DNA from: Paralithodes platypus
Lineage: Eukaryota; Arthropoda; Malacostraca; Decapoda; Lithodidae
Assembly (NCBI GenBank): GCA_032716605.1
Contig: CM064552.1
Coordinates: forward strand, 15,121,180 to 15,185,179
Direction of reading: 5' to 3'
DNA length: 64,000 bases
Shown: positions 42,750-52,022 of the stretch, one piece after another
Position numbering within the stretch: the first letter of the stretch is position 1
Layout: each line of letters begins with the position of its first letter
Made by a program: the position numbers and the translations under genes
The notes under the pieces: generated by a model
Told to the model about the DNA's origin: nothing
Databases searched by the model: none
The model's input: only the letters and a program-made list of their open reading frames with translations

Positions 42750-43486
42750 GTAAGGGATCTTAGGCAATGAGCAAGGGATTAGCCCAGGGATGCAGGAGCA
42801 AGGACCCCGGAGGGGTAGGGCTTGGCTATCTTCCTGTACCTCAGGCGCCGGTACCTCAGCGAATAGCCATAGTGGGACATTCTTATGCCACTAGGCTAAG
42901 GGCAGCTGACGGAGGTACTGAGTCGTATAGGGCGTCAGAGGGGGAAAGAACTTTCCGGCTGACCTACTTCGGGGTACCGGGAGCAACCGTTGACACCCTG
43001 AAAGCCTCCCCCCAGTGGGGGCAAGTGGTACGGTTTAGGCCACATATGATCTTTTTGTTTATAGGCGGCAATGATATACGCCCCGGTACAGTGCCCCGCG
43101 AGTTAGCTGACGCAATTAAAGAGGTGGCGCTGGATCTGGAGCGTGAGTCCGGAGGAAGCTGCAAGATCGTGGCAATTGAGAGCCGGACGAAAGTCCGGGG
43201 GTTCTCAGCTGCGGAATTTCAGGCTATAAAAAATTCTGTTAACCGCGCCCTGAGGTGTCGGTTAATAGAAACGAAGCACCGCTTTGTTTCCATAACACTC
43301 AGCATCCGAGACCTCGACCAGGATGGTGTCCACCTCGACTTAGACACCAATCAAGTCCTATATAACAAAATTGTAGGGCTAACGAAGCGTTGGCTAGAGA
43401 GGGACGCCGGGGTTGTGTCATTGCGCCTGCCTAAGTCCTGCTTCCCACCCATCGTCTTTCCCCAGTAATGTTCTTTTCTGTTTCAG
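42750..43486 (+). promoter_or_regulatory. Candidate intron spanning the SGNH ORF
   Basis: A donor-like CCA/GTAAGG (GT at 42750) lies 17 bases before the SGNH start codon. A strong acceptor TTCTTTTCTGTTTCAG ends at 43486, just after the SGNH stop and before gag. Splicing would remove the whole SGNH ORF and place gag first on the message. This is inferred from site quality and position; no RNA evidence is available. Confidence 0.5.
42767..43468 (+). CDS. SGNH/GDSL hydrolase-like protein encoded upstream of gag
   Basis: The 233-residue ORF starts at ATG 42767, soon after the primer site. Block I with the nucleophile Ser is IAIVGHSYATRL (Ser near residue 38). A Gly-containing block II is YFGVPGATVDTL. 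Block III is FLFIGGNDIRPG with the oxyanion Asn near residue 101. Block V is DLDQDGVHLDLD, giving the Asp/His pair near residues 186 and 189. All four catalytic positions are present, so it may be an active esterase. SGNH domains are known in ORF1 of some CR1-type LINEs, where lipid or membrane interaction has been suggested. I do not know of one placed before gag in BEL/Pao. There are no stops or signal peptide. Confidence 0.82.
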   Translation: MSKGLAQGCRSKDPGGVGLGYLPVPQAPVPQRIAIVGHSYATRLRAADGGTESYRASEGERTFRLTYFGVPGATVDTLKASPQWGQVVRFRPHMIFLFIGGNDIRPGTVPRELADAIKEVALDLERESGGSCKIVAIESRTKVRGFSAAEFQAIKNSVNRALRCRLIETKHRFVSITLSIRDLDQDGVHLDLDTNQVLYNKIVGLTKRWLERDAGVVSLRLPKSCFPPIVFPQ

Positions 43487-43683
43487 ACTTCCTGTGACAT
43501 ATGACCTGACCTAACATTTTTTCTTGTTCAATATGATCCATTAGTAGGTATTGCTATATAGTGTACTATTTTTTCTCCATAACATAGAAGTCCGCCGGTT
43601 GGCGTCTCTTAAGTAGCCTGTTATTTGGCCGTTGTTTTTGTAACGTGATATTTAGATACATAGCCTATAGGCTCGCAAGCAAA

Positions 43684-44544
43684 ATGGATAAAAACGGTAA
43701 AGAGACACCGTCTAGTGGGGTGCTGAACAAAGCCCCTAAAAATCAAAGGGCGGGACTTCGGGGAGTAATGAATAGGCTAATAGTGGACGTCAACACTTTC
43801 ATCACTGCTGAACTAGAGGAATTGGAGGCTAGATTAGAAAACGTCCAGGTTACCCACGGTCGTATTACGGCTCTGAGTGAGGTGATTGTGGCTGCCATGA
43901 CAGAGGAGGAAGAGATTGTTACAGAGTGTGATAATCGCGCCCTCTATGACGAACCTGTCTTTAGAGCGAAGTACCTATTACAGCGTGCAATCGCGAGTAA
44001 GAAGGGAGGCGATAATGAGGCCCATAGAAGGGCTGACCCAAAACATACTGTACACCTCCCAAAGCTCAATCTTCCTACATTTGGGGGCAAGTTGACCGAG
44101 TGGTTAGCTTTCTGGGACGTATTTCGATCTACGGTTCATGAATCCTCTTTGGATAATGTCCGCAAGTTTCACTATCTGAAGGGACAAATGGAAGGAGAGG
44201 CCTTACATTTAATAGAGGGTTTTGCAGTAGTAGGTGGTAGTTATCTTGAAGCGGTACACTTATTAGAGTCCACATACGGGGATAGAGAGCAGTTGAAGAT
44301 GGCCCATGTCGTTGCCTTGTTGGGGCTCGCAGAACCACAGTATAAGGTTGATGAGTTGACAAACTTCAGGGCAAATATGGAGTGCCATACTCGATCGCTA
44401 GATACCCTAGGGCTTACCACGCAGGAAATGATAGTCATTATCTTGCGTCAGAAGCTTCCTATGGCAATACTTGATAAGGTAAGATCATTTGAGCTGGGGA
44501 GTTCAAAACTCAGTTCAGTAAGGAGATCAATAATCTACAGTTGA
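43684..44544 (+). CDS. gag: BEL/Pao Gag
   Basis: From ATG 43684 the protein has an N-terminal helical part (DVNTFITAELEELEARLENV) and then the conserved LPKLNLPTFGGKLTEWLAFW segment, with VRKFHYLKGQMEGEA, typical of BEL/Pao Gag. It forms the particle around element RNA. The frame ends at TGA 44542-44544, but the pol frame is open well upstream and continues the Gag sequence naturally (FKTQFSKEINNLQLNKG). The change of frame occurs at a GGGG run near 44496-44499, so a one-base deletion or a programmed frameshift separates gag from pol. Confidence 0.88.
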   Translation: MDKNGKETPSSGVLNKAPKNQRAGLRGVMNRLIVDVNTFITAELEELEARLENVQVTHGRITALSEVIVAAMTEEEEIVTECDNRALYDEPVFRAKYLLQRAIASKKGGDNEAHRRADPKHTVHLPKLNLPTFGGKLTEWLAFWDVFRSTVHESSLDNVRKFHYLKGQMEGEALHLIEGFAVVGGSYLEAVHLLESTYGDREQLKMAHVVALLGLAEPQYKVDELTNFRANMECHTRSLDTLGLTTQEMIVIILRQKLPMAILDKVRSFELGSSKLSSVRRSIIYS

Positions 44545-47500
44545 ACAAAGGGAGAATGTATGTGTCGGGAGGGAGTGAGAATGTGGAGAAGAGGGGAACA
44601 ATAAGCATGACAGTGGGGACTAAAGAAAAGAAAGAGGGTGTGTATAAGAAACCTGCTCAGATTCTATGTAAGCTATGTAACAACAAACATAAATGGAGTT
44701 TCTGCGTAAAATACCCAACAAATGAGACAAAACTAGCACAGGCGAAAAGATTGAAGCTATGTGTGGGTTGTCTAAGTGGGGAACATGGTAAGCAGGGACA
44801 ATGTACTGCTACATACTTAAGGCCCTGTCGCCACTGCAAAGGACATCACTTTGATAAGTTGTGTCCTACTGCAGATAAAGTCAAAGACGTCAAAAATGAG
44901 GGTACTACAACTGTGGCACTAGGTAGCACGCAAGACACCACTATATTGCCCACAATACAGATTCCCATGGAAGGTAATGACAGTAACAAAGTTTGTCAGG
45001 TACTTCTAGATCAAGGGTCTCAACGTTCCTTTATAAAGAGGTCCGTACTAGTGGGACTGAAGCACCGAATCGTAGGGGCTGAGACTCTTCGATTACAGGG
45101 CTTCACAGGGGTTACTGATAAACAAGACTACGAGATAGCGGAGATTTCATATTTCTATCGTAAAAACCGGTACTTTATGACTTGTATCGTAGTAGACACC
45201 CTACCAGAATATGTATCTGTGGGTGTGAAGAAGGTGGAACACGCATTACGTAGCAAAGGGGTTAACTTGTCAGATCCCATGGGAAATCAGAGTGAGGTGC
45301 ATGTTCTACTTGGTGTGGATCATTATTATGAAGTAGTATACCCTGGATTTAAAAAGATGTGTGGTGTAATTTTAATCCCCACTAAATTTGGATACTGCAT
45401 GAGCGGAAAGGTGCATACTACACAGTCAAAGGTCCTGGTCGACACGGTCTCGATATATAGAGTCAATGTAACCGCGGCAGAGGAGTTGGGAAGGGAGGAT
45501 TCCCAACCTAGTGACCCTAAGATGGCTGCCGAGTTCGACCTGGAACGACTGTGGAGATTGGATCACATAGGCATTAATCCTATGGAGACTGATTATGACT
45601 CGGAAGTTGCGCTACAAAGGTTTGACGAGTCTGTGTGCTACTGTGCCTCAGACAAGCAATATAAAGTTAGTTTACCTTGGAAGAACAGTGAGATAAGCCT
45701 GCCTACCAACTATGGTTTGGCATTAGGTCGCTTGCGCGCATTGCAGCGGAAATTGTCTAACGAACCGAGCACGCGCCAGGCGTATGACGATGTATTTCGG
45801 AGTTATGAGGATAGGGGTTTTATTGAGAGAGTCGATGTCGAGGAACCGTGTAAGAAGGGTAGGGTTCACTATCTGGCCCATCATGGGGTAAAGAAAGACA
45901 GCGTCACCACACCAATACGGGTGGTGTATGACTGTTCTGCCCACCAAGGTCAACAACCCAGTCTGAATGACTGCCTGTTGACAGGTCCGTCCATGGTGTC
46001 GGACCTGTCCCAACATCTATTGCGGTTTAGGCTGGGAAAGTACGCCTATACCAGTGACATCGAGAAAGCATTCTTGATGGTCAAGCTAAAGGAGGAAGAT
46101 AGAGATGTTACCCGCTTTCTTTGGTTCGGCGACATTAGCGACTCTGAAAGTCCCATCATAATATACCGTTTTCGGGTTGTACTCTTTGGGGCCACTTGCT
46201 CGCAGTTTTTGTTAAATGCCACAATCAGAAAACATCTAGCTGACACTCATGAGGACACAAGTAAACTATCTCGCGGATTATACATTGACAATTTGCAGGG
46301 TACTAGCGATAGTCAAGATGATTTGTTGTATGCATACTGGCAAGCACGCAGATTGTTTGCGGATGCACATCTATTTCTCCGCGAGTGGGTTACTAATAGT
46401 GAAGATCTTCAGAGTTTAATACAGGTGGATGGTACGGCATCTCTTAACCAGGAAAAGTCCAGAAATTTGGGGATGATCTGGCAACCTAAACATGACATAC
46501 TAACTTTTCAAACAAGGTCTTTTGCTCAGCAGACAGGAGCGCACACAAAAAGAAGTCTGTTGAGCAAAGTTGCGCAATTTTTTGATCCTTTGGGTCTAGC
46601 ATTACCTGTTACCATAAGAGCTAGGATTCTAATGCAGGAAGTTTGGAGACGTAAAATAGGATGGGATGACAGTTTGCCCGAGGACCTGAATGACCAAGGG
46701 ACATTGTTGTTGAATGAATATGCCATCCTATGTACTAAACCTATACCTCGTAAAGTGGCGGCGTTCGGTGACGTTACGTTACACACGTTTTGCGATGCTA
46801 GCGCCACGGCATACGGGGTAGCCATATATGTTGTTACTTCATTTGGGGCACATTTAGTTACAGCCCGGGCCAAAGTAGCCCCGGTTAAAAAGGTAACTAT
46901 CCCTAAAATGGAATTGACTGCCATGCTGCTATTAGCACGTCTGGTGCAACATGTACGCGCAGCATACGAGAGCGAATTAAATATTGAAATCGTTCACGTA
47001 TGGTGCGATAGTCAGGTCACACTCAACTGGATACATAGCAAGAAGTCTCTGCCAGTTTATGTGCGGAATAGGGTAGATGAGATTAGAGCCCTTTTGCCAG
47101 ACGTTGCTTATCATTATGTAAATACAAAGGAAAACCCTAGTGATCTCATAACTAGGGGTATAACGGCTAGCCAGTTAATGAAGTCCGAATTGTGGTGGCA
47201 TGGTCCAAAGTGGCTGCTCCATGAAAGTGAATGGACGATATGGCATGCTGTTGGTGAGGGACTTCTGCCACTGGAAACAGTGGCAGTTACAGCCCAACCA
47301 AATGAGCCACCGGGTCCTATCATAAAGTGGGCAAGATTCGGTGACTATAATAAACTAGTCAGAGTTGTAGCTTGGGTGTTGCGATATGTATCCAATCTTA
47401 AGCTTAAAGTAACGGGCCAACTCTGCAACAGGGGTCACAACATTGATGCTCGTGAATTTAAAGCAGCTGAAGTAACTTTGATCAAATGGGTTCAAGTAGA

Positions 47501-48968
47501 AACCTTTTCCAATGAATTAGAATCCTTGAAAGGCTCGAATAAGACATTAATGCCTAATATAGTGCGTCAACTAAGGTTGCACCTAGACAATGGCCTCATC
47601 AGGTGTGAGGGTCGCCTGAAGTGGTCGGGTGTACCAGACGGCACAAACCGACCTATACTTATGCCAACAAGACATCACGTTACTGATCTATTGATCATAC
47701 GTGCACATAGGGAAGTAAAACACTACGGGGTATGTCATATTATATCACATTTACGTCTCATATGGTGGATACCCAGAGTTCGACAAGTAGCTCGACGCGT
47801 AGTGAGAAAGTGTGTAATATGCCAGAGACTAAAGGGTAAACCATATGCAACTGGACCAGCTCCACCTCTACCTGAATGCCGTGTAAAGCACGTAGAACCT
47901 TTCCAAGCGGTAGGATTAGATTACACAGGGGCATTGAAGACGAGGGAGCATGAGAAGGTTTATATATTATTGTTTACCTGTGCGACGTCTCGAGCGGTAC
48001 ACCTAGAACTATGTGATAATATGTCTAGCGAAGAATTTATGCTGGCGTTCAGACGGTTTTGTGCCCGTCGTTCATTCCCTCAACTCATTCTTAGCGACAA
48101 TGCTCCCACTTATGTCCAAGCATCAAAATATCTAAAGGATATGAGTAGTGATCCTACTATCATCACTTTTTTGGGAGAGAAGAAGTGCGAATGGAGGTTC
48201 ATTCCAGTTAAGGCACCTTGGTTTGGTGGAATGTGGGAACGGTGTGTCGGCATAGTAAAGTCAGGACTAAGAGCGGTTGTAGGACGTGCTCTATTAAAGA
48301 AGAGTGAGTTGACGACAGTCCTCACAGAGATAGAGGCAGTCGTGAATGATCGCCCGCTTACATATGTGTACACCGACCTGCAAGAACCACTACCATTAAC
48401 GCCAGCTCACTTGCTATATGGAAAACCATTGACTGCGTTTCCATCTGATTTTCAGTCCATAGTAGAGTTAGAGGATCCCTCGTTGTACTCTGCGGTAGCG
48501 GTGTCTAAGAGATACCAGTATATATCCAGGATAATCGAGGAGTTTAGGAAACGGTGGATTAGTGAATATCTGCTAGCATTGAGGGAAAGGAGTGTTACTC
48601 CCTCTGGTAGACCAACGGCCCCTACAGTTGGTGACGTTGTTTTAATTAAAGAAGATAGTCCTCGTTTATACTGGAAATTAGGCCGCGTATTGGAGGTATA
48701 CAAGGGGGCAGACTCTGTAGAGCGGGTGGCGCTTTTAAAGACAGCCACTGGAACTACTGTTCGTCCTATCGCACGTTTGTACGCTTTGGAGCTAGATTCC
48801 GCATTGCAATCTGAGGCTCCACCTGTTATTGCTGGGTCCGAGGATTCTCGAAGGAACGACTCACCTCATACTGATGGTGATCATTCTCGGACCGGGACGC
48901 GTCCCAGACGCGCTGCTGCTGGTGCTGTCGACTTGTGGCGTCAGAAGATAGCCTCTGGGCAACTTTAG
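44541..48968 (+). CDS. pol: BEL/Pao Pol: zinc knuckles, protease, reverse transcriptase, RNase H, integrase
   Basis: The 1475-codon frame is uninterrupted. Residues about 40-115 hold Cys/His knuckles (CKLCNNKHKWSFC, CVGC, CRHCKGHHFDKLC). The aspartic protease motif LLDQGSQRSFI lies near 155. The reverse transcriptase spans about 430-650, with VVYDCSA, SDIEKAFLMVKL and a YIDN box (Asn in place of the second Asp, a variant I believe occurs in this superfamily). RNase H begins with FCDASATAYGVAIY near 749. The integrase zinc domain (HREVKHYG, CVICQRLKG) lies at 1054-1095. The catalytic core has LDYTG (1126), LSDNAPTY (1186) and GMWERCVG (1230). A C-terminal domain follows to TAG 48966. It looks fully functional apart from the gag-pol frame break. 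Confidence 0.95.
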   Translation: MNKGRMYVSGGSENVEKRGTISMTVGTKEKKEGVYKKPAQILCKLCNNKHKWSFCVKYPTNETKLAQAKRLKLCVGCLSGEHGKQGQCTATYLRPCRHCKGHHFDKLCPTADKVKDVKNEGTTTVALGSTQDTTILPTIQIPMEGNDSNKVCQVLLDQGSQRSFIKRSVLVGLKHRIVGAETLRLQGFTGVTDKQDYEIAEISYFYRKNRYFMTCIVVDTLPEYVSVGVKKVEHALRSKGVNLSDPMGNQSEVHVLLGVDHYYEVVYPGFKKMCGVILIPTKFGYCMSGKVHTTQSKVLVDTVSIYRVNVTAAEELGREDSQPSDPKMAAEFDLERLWRLDHIGINPMETDYDSEVALQRFDESVCYCASDKQYKVSLPWKNSEISLPTNYGLALGRLRALQRKLSNEPSTRQAYDDVFRSYEDRGFIERVDVEEPCKKGRVHYLAHHGVKKDSVTTPIRVVYDCSAHQGQQPSLNDCLLTGPSMVSDLSQHLLRFRLGKYAYTSDIEKAFLMVKLKEEDRDVTRFLWFGDISDSESPIIIYRFRVVLFGATCSQFLLNATIRKHLADTHEDTSKLSRGLYIDNLQGTSDSQDDLLYAYWQARRLFADAHLFLREWVTNSEDLQSLIQVDGTASLNQEKSRNLGMIWQPKHDILTFQTRSFAQQTGAHTKRSLLSKVAQFFDPLGLALPVTIRARILMQEVWRRKIGWDDSLPEDLNDQGTLLLNEYAILCTKPIPRKVAAFGDVTLHTFCDASATAYGVAIYVVTSFGAHLVTARAKVAPVKKVTIPKMELTAMLLLARLVQHVRAAYESELNIEIVHVWCDSQVTLNWIHSKKSLPVYVRNRVDEIRALLPDVAYHYVNTKENPSDLITRGITASQLMKSELWWHGPKWLLHESEWTIWHAVGEGLLPLETVAVTAQPNEPPGPIIKWARFGDYNKLVRVVAWVLRYVSNLKLKVTGQLCNRGHNIDAREFKAAEVTLIKWVQVETFSNELESLKGSNKTLMPNIVRQLRLHLDNGLIRCEGRLKWSGVPDGTNRPILMPTRHHVTDLLIIRAHREVKHYGVCHIISHLRLIWWIPRVRQVARRVVRKCVICQRLKGKPYATGPAPPLPECRVKHVEPFQAVGLDYTGALKTREHEKVYILLFTCATSRAVHLELCDNMSSEEFMLAFRRFCARRSFPQLILSDNAPTYVQASKYLKDMSSDPTIITFLGEKKCEWRFIPVKAPWFGGMWERCVGIVKSGLRAVVGRALLKKSELTTVLTEIEAVVNDRPLTYVYTDLQEPLPLTPAHLLYGKPLTAFPSDFQSIVELEDPSLYSAVAVSKRYQYISRIIEEFRKRWISEYLLALRERSVTPSGRPTAPTVGDVVLIKEDSPRLYWKLGRVLEVYKGADSVERVALLKTATGTTVRPIARLYALELDSALQSEAPPVIAGSEDSRRNDSPHTDGDHSRTGTRPRRAAAGAVDLWRQKIASGQL

Positions 48969-48990
48969 GTTTAAGGTGGGGTTCAGGTCT

Positions 48991-49005
48991 TTTTTGTGGG
49001 GGGAG
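48991..49005 (+). other. Polypurine tract of the BEL/Pao element
   Basis: A T run followed by GTGGGGGGAG ends two bases before the 3' LTR repeat unit. Confidence 0.65.
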
Positions 49006-49007
49006 TG

Positions 49008-49797
49008 TATCGTATAAATACGATAGACTATGACTCTTTTGTGATCTTGTATGTCTCTGTGACGTCACGATCTCTCCTACAGCACGATGTAGGACGAGTA
49101 GATCGTATATTATAAGATTGTAAATAAGTTAAGTTATAAAAGGCCTAATATACTATTAAGTAATATTGCCATGGTCTTATGTAGTATATATGAATTTATC
49201 GTATATATTAATATAATTTATCGTATAGAGCAACCTAAATGCGGTACGATAATTTGGGCTCCTGGCGGTTTGCCAAGGCAGCAAGGTGTGCTTTTGAGGT
49301 ACGTCAGAGCCTTCACGAACACCAACCAGTTAACATCTAATTTTCCGCCCTCAGTTGATCGTGCTTTTGTGCCTCTAATCACAATACACATACAGCAATA
49401 CACACAGCTACACCATCACGACGCTCTCATCGACATCATGACTGACTGATAGATAAGCATAATATTCATGTCCATTCCCATGTAATCATTTATTCTTTCT
49501 TTAACTTGACTCGTGTCTCGGGACCGAAGTCTCGTTCCCCATTGTCCACCACCATATTGGGTAAAACGTTCTCCCTTGCCTCATTGCCACGTGGAACTAT
49601 TGGTGAGTTAATTCCTGGCTAATATTAACCCTTATAACCTTACCCTATAATTATATACATTTATTATGTGAGACCTTTGGATATAAATTAGCTTGTTTCA
49701 GATTGAATTCAATTTAGATATAGAGTATTCATTTAGATTGATTTTATTTGATTCATTATAGCTTAGTAATATTTAACTTCCATTGATAGTTTACCAC
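49008..49797 (+). repeat. 3' LTR of the BEL/Pao element
   Basis: Identical to the 5' LTR except for one extra T near 49745. It is followed by the ACTCGC target duplication. Confidence 0.93.
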
Positions 49798-50302
49798 ACT
49801 CGCGTTAGTTCGGTATGGTGCCCAACAGTAATTCGCCAGTTGGTTACTATATGTTATGTAGCCATACTTAAGATCTCAAGCCCAATCAAACCATCTGTAA
49901 CTACTCCACACAGCCGGCCCACCTAGACGGCCCGCGGGGAAGCAGAAGACGAGAACCAACCACCTCCTTGAGTGTTACCAGGAGAAATCACCAGAGAAGT
50001 TACCACGCCGAGCAATCAAGAGAAGAGAAAGTGACAAGATTTAGAAAAGTGCCGAGTGAGCGGAAATAAATAGAGTCCCTCAATAGTGCCATAAAAGTGA
50101 ATAAATACTCCTAAGTCCAAACAATCGGAGTAGGACGAAAAGGATTAGTTCCCCGAATAGCGTAGCAAATATCATGAACATCTAACCCTAGAAGAGTAAA
50201 AAATCCAAATTAGTGATACTTAGGCTGATTTTCGAAGTTCAGCGACTGACTAAAAACCCAAGTTTTTCTCCAGAAAGAAACAGTTTCCAAAAAGTGCCTT
50301 AA
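49798..50302. other. Right flank: possible end of an older LTR and its primer site
   Basis: TGGTGCCCAACAG at 49816-49828 resembles a retrotransposon primer site, preceded by CGGTA. It may start the internal region of an element whose LTR was hit by the BEL/Pao insertion. No coding domain follows. Confidence 0.3.
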
Positions 50303-50776
50303 CCCTTGTCTGGTGGCGCCGGACTTAAGTCGGTCTAGAATAGAATGGACTATGTGGCGGGGACCGACTTAAGGCGGTGTGCAATTCTGAGCAATATTTG
50401 GCTCTGAGAGAGAGACGAGCGGTGGGAGGAGCGTAGGTCGGCTCTGACCGTTCGGCACGGCCCCCGCGCCAGCACTGGGCCCAACTCCACACACACCCAC
50501 ACTCACTGCCTCGCTACACAGGGAATTATGTAAGGAAATTACCGTATTTTAGGGATTTTTCCTTCGTCTCGCACGATCGTTGCAAGAGAACGCGTGGTCG
50601 TAGAAGGATGGTTCTGGTGTCATTGGAAAGCTCAATTATCGCCCTTTCAGGGATACATAATGGTATTACGCTCTGGCTCTTGTTTATGCATGAAAAAGAG
50701 CACAGAAACAAGGTCGTTTAGGGTAAAACTACCCGCTTGGCGGGTAGAAGTTACTGACGGGCCCGCTCGTAAGGCG
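50303..50776 (-). mobile_element. TTAA element family A, diverged copy 3 (inverted)
   Basis: TTAA at 50299-50302 and 50777-50780. The right end read inward is CGCCTTACGAGCGGG, close to copy 1's CACCTTACGAGCGGC. In reverse complement the core GCCCTTTCAGGGATA and TGGTGTCATT.GAAAGCTC matches copies 1 and 2; other parts are diverged. Confidence 0.75.
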
Positions 50777-50780
50777 TTAA

Positions 50781-51116
50781 ACAGATGAAATTCTCTAAAA
50801 GTGTTAATAATCGGGTTATGAAGCTACGAGTGGTACATACCTACAGTGTGCGTGATCTAGGAGAACAATTAGCCATCAAACAGTGATTCCATTTAAAATT
50901 ATTTCATTTTTACCTACTTTTGAGAAGTCAGCGACTCTGCCAAAAATCCACAAGAGTGTTTGAAAATATTTTAAAGTCCACCATCGACTCTACGTTTTCT
51001 ATGCGACACGGCTACATACCTACTAGGGGTAATTGACCTTGAACTTGAACCAGTGACATTCCTGAAGAAAGGGACAGCGTCCACCCCAACTCCTTAAAAT
51101 ACTTCGGGATGGATGT
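50781..51116. other. Spacer, no gene seen
   Basis: No domain or repeat assignment. Confidence 0.4.
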
Positions 51117-51360
51117 AGTGATCGGGCGTACGGTCGTCATGTTGTGCGCTCGCAGTTACGTTCCCGTCTATTTCGACGCTATATTTTCTGCTATTTGTCC
51201 CCTGTCATTACTACATGAATACTAGGTTAGGTTAGGTTAGGTTGTTTGGTTAGGCTAATGTATTTTTATATCCAAAGGCAGTAAAAATAGACGGGAACAT
51301 GATGGGAAAGGTCCGACGCCGCTATGCGTAGTGTAAACAAGGCTGGCGGTACGCCCGCAC
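51117..51360. mobile_element. Foldback element 2 with interstitial TTAGG core
   Basis: Arms GGGCGTACGG...GTTCCCGTCTATTT (left) and its reverse complement (right, AAATAGACGGGAAC...GGTACGCCCGC) surround a centre with four TTAGG units (about 51225-51245) and GGTTAGGCTAATGT. The centre matches the loop of the foldback element at 20311-20767. Confidence 0.6.
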
Positions 51361-51539
51361 TTAACATTCTTGCCAATACTTCTCTCTCAATACGCTCCCA
51401 GTCCCAGTGTTTTAAACTTTCTCGATTACCAGTGAAGTTGGACAGAATACATGCTCCCTATCTAGCTCCGCGACTGTGCTAGGAGTCGGTGATAAACTTA
51501 AGTACTATTCACTGGCAGTGATACGTGTCCCATGTTTTT

Positions 51540-51726
51540 CCAGATTATTTCTCATATATAGTGAAGGAGGAATAAAGCTGTATTATTAAACCATATTTTG
51601 CGATATACTTATCCTCTGTTTTCTTTTATTTTATATGTAGGCTACTTATTTGAACTTGGAAGTCCCAGTTGAGTAGAACTCACCTATATCCATTGTTAAT
51701 CCTGCATAAAATCAGGGCATAGCAAT
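51540..51726 (+). repeat. Diverged LTR-end fragment related to the giant element
   Basis: GAACTCACCTATA..TTAATCCTGCATAAAATCAGGGCATAGCA resembles the end of the long repeat at 56010-56067 (GAACTCACATTACCCAAG, AGGGCATAACA). It may be an older relative next to which the giant element landed. Confidence 0.4.
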
Positions 51727-51924
51727 ATTATCATGGCGTTATCTAGCCAGAATATTTTTTATGCGGCATGAACTAGGGTAATTTTAACCCTTACAATATA
51801 CGACGACGCATTCCTTCCTTATATTATAGCTATCATTTGCAGCTTTTATTCAGCTTACGAAGGTATTTTGGGAGTCAAATGGTTAACAAAGATAAACATT
51901 AACTTTCGATTCATAAAGGGTAAA

Positions 51925-52022
51925 ATACCACAGGAATGAAAAACCTGAGAGCGAAACCTCCAACCCTAACGAGCCACAGGAACGAAAATCCTGAGAGCGA
52001 AACTCCCATCCCCAACGAGATC
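51925..52022 (+). repeat. Two tandem 44-46-bp units at the LTR start
   Basis: CCACAGGAA(T/C)GAAAA..CCTGAGAGCGAAAC and CCTAACGAG recur twice in tandem; each unit can form a small CAGG/CCTG hairpin. Also present in the second long repeat from 61121. Confidence 0.7.

Larger units (their letters stand above)
41930..49797 (+). mobile_element. Complete young BEL/Pao LTR retrotransposon
   Basis: Two LTRs of 788 and 789 bp differ, as far as I can read, by one inserted T. ACTCGC stands before the 5' LTR (41924-41929) and after the 3' LTR (49798-49803), a target duplication. A primer site, an SGNH-like ORF, gag, pol and a polypurine tract lie between in order. The near identity of the LTRs means very recent insertion. 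Confidence 0.95.

Noticed and set aside
51223..51245. A telomere or chromosome end
   Set aside because: Only four TTAGG units, embedded in a foldback element with ordinary sequence on both sides.
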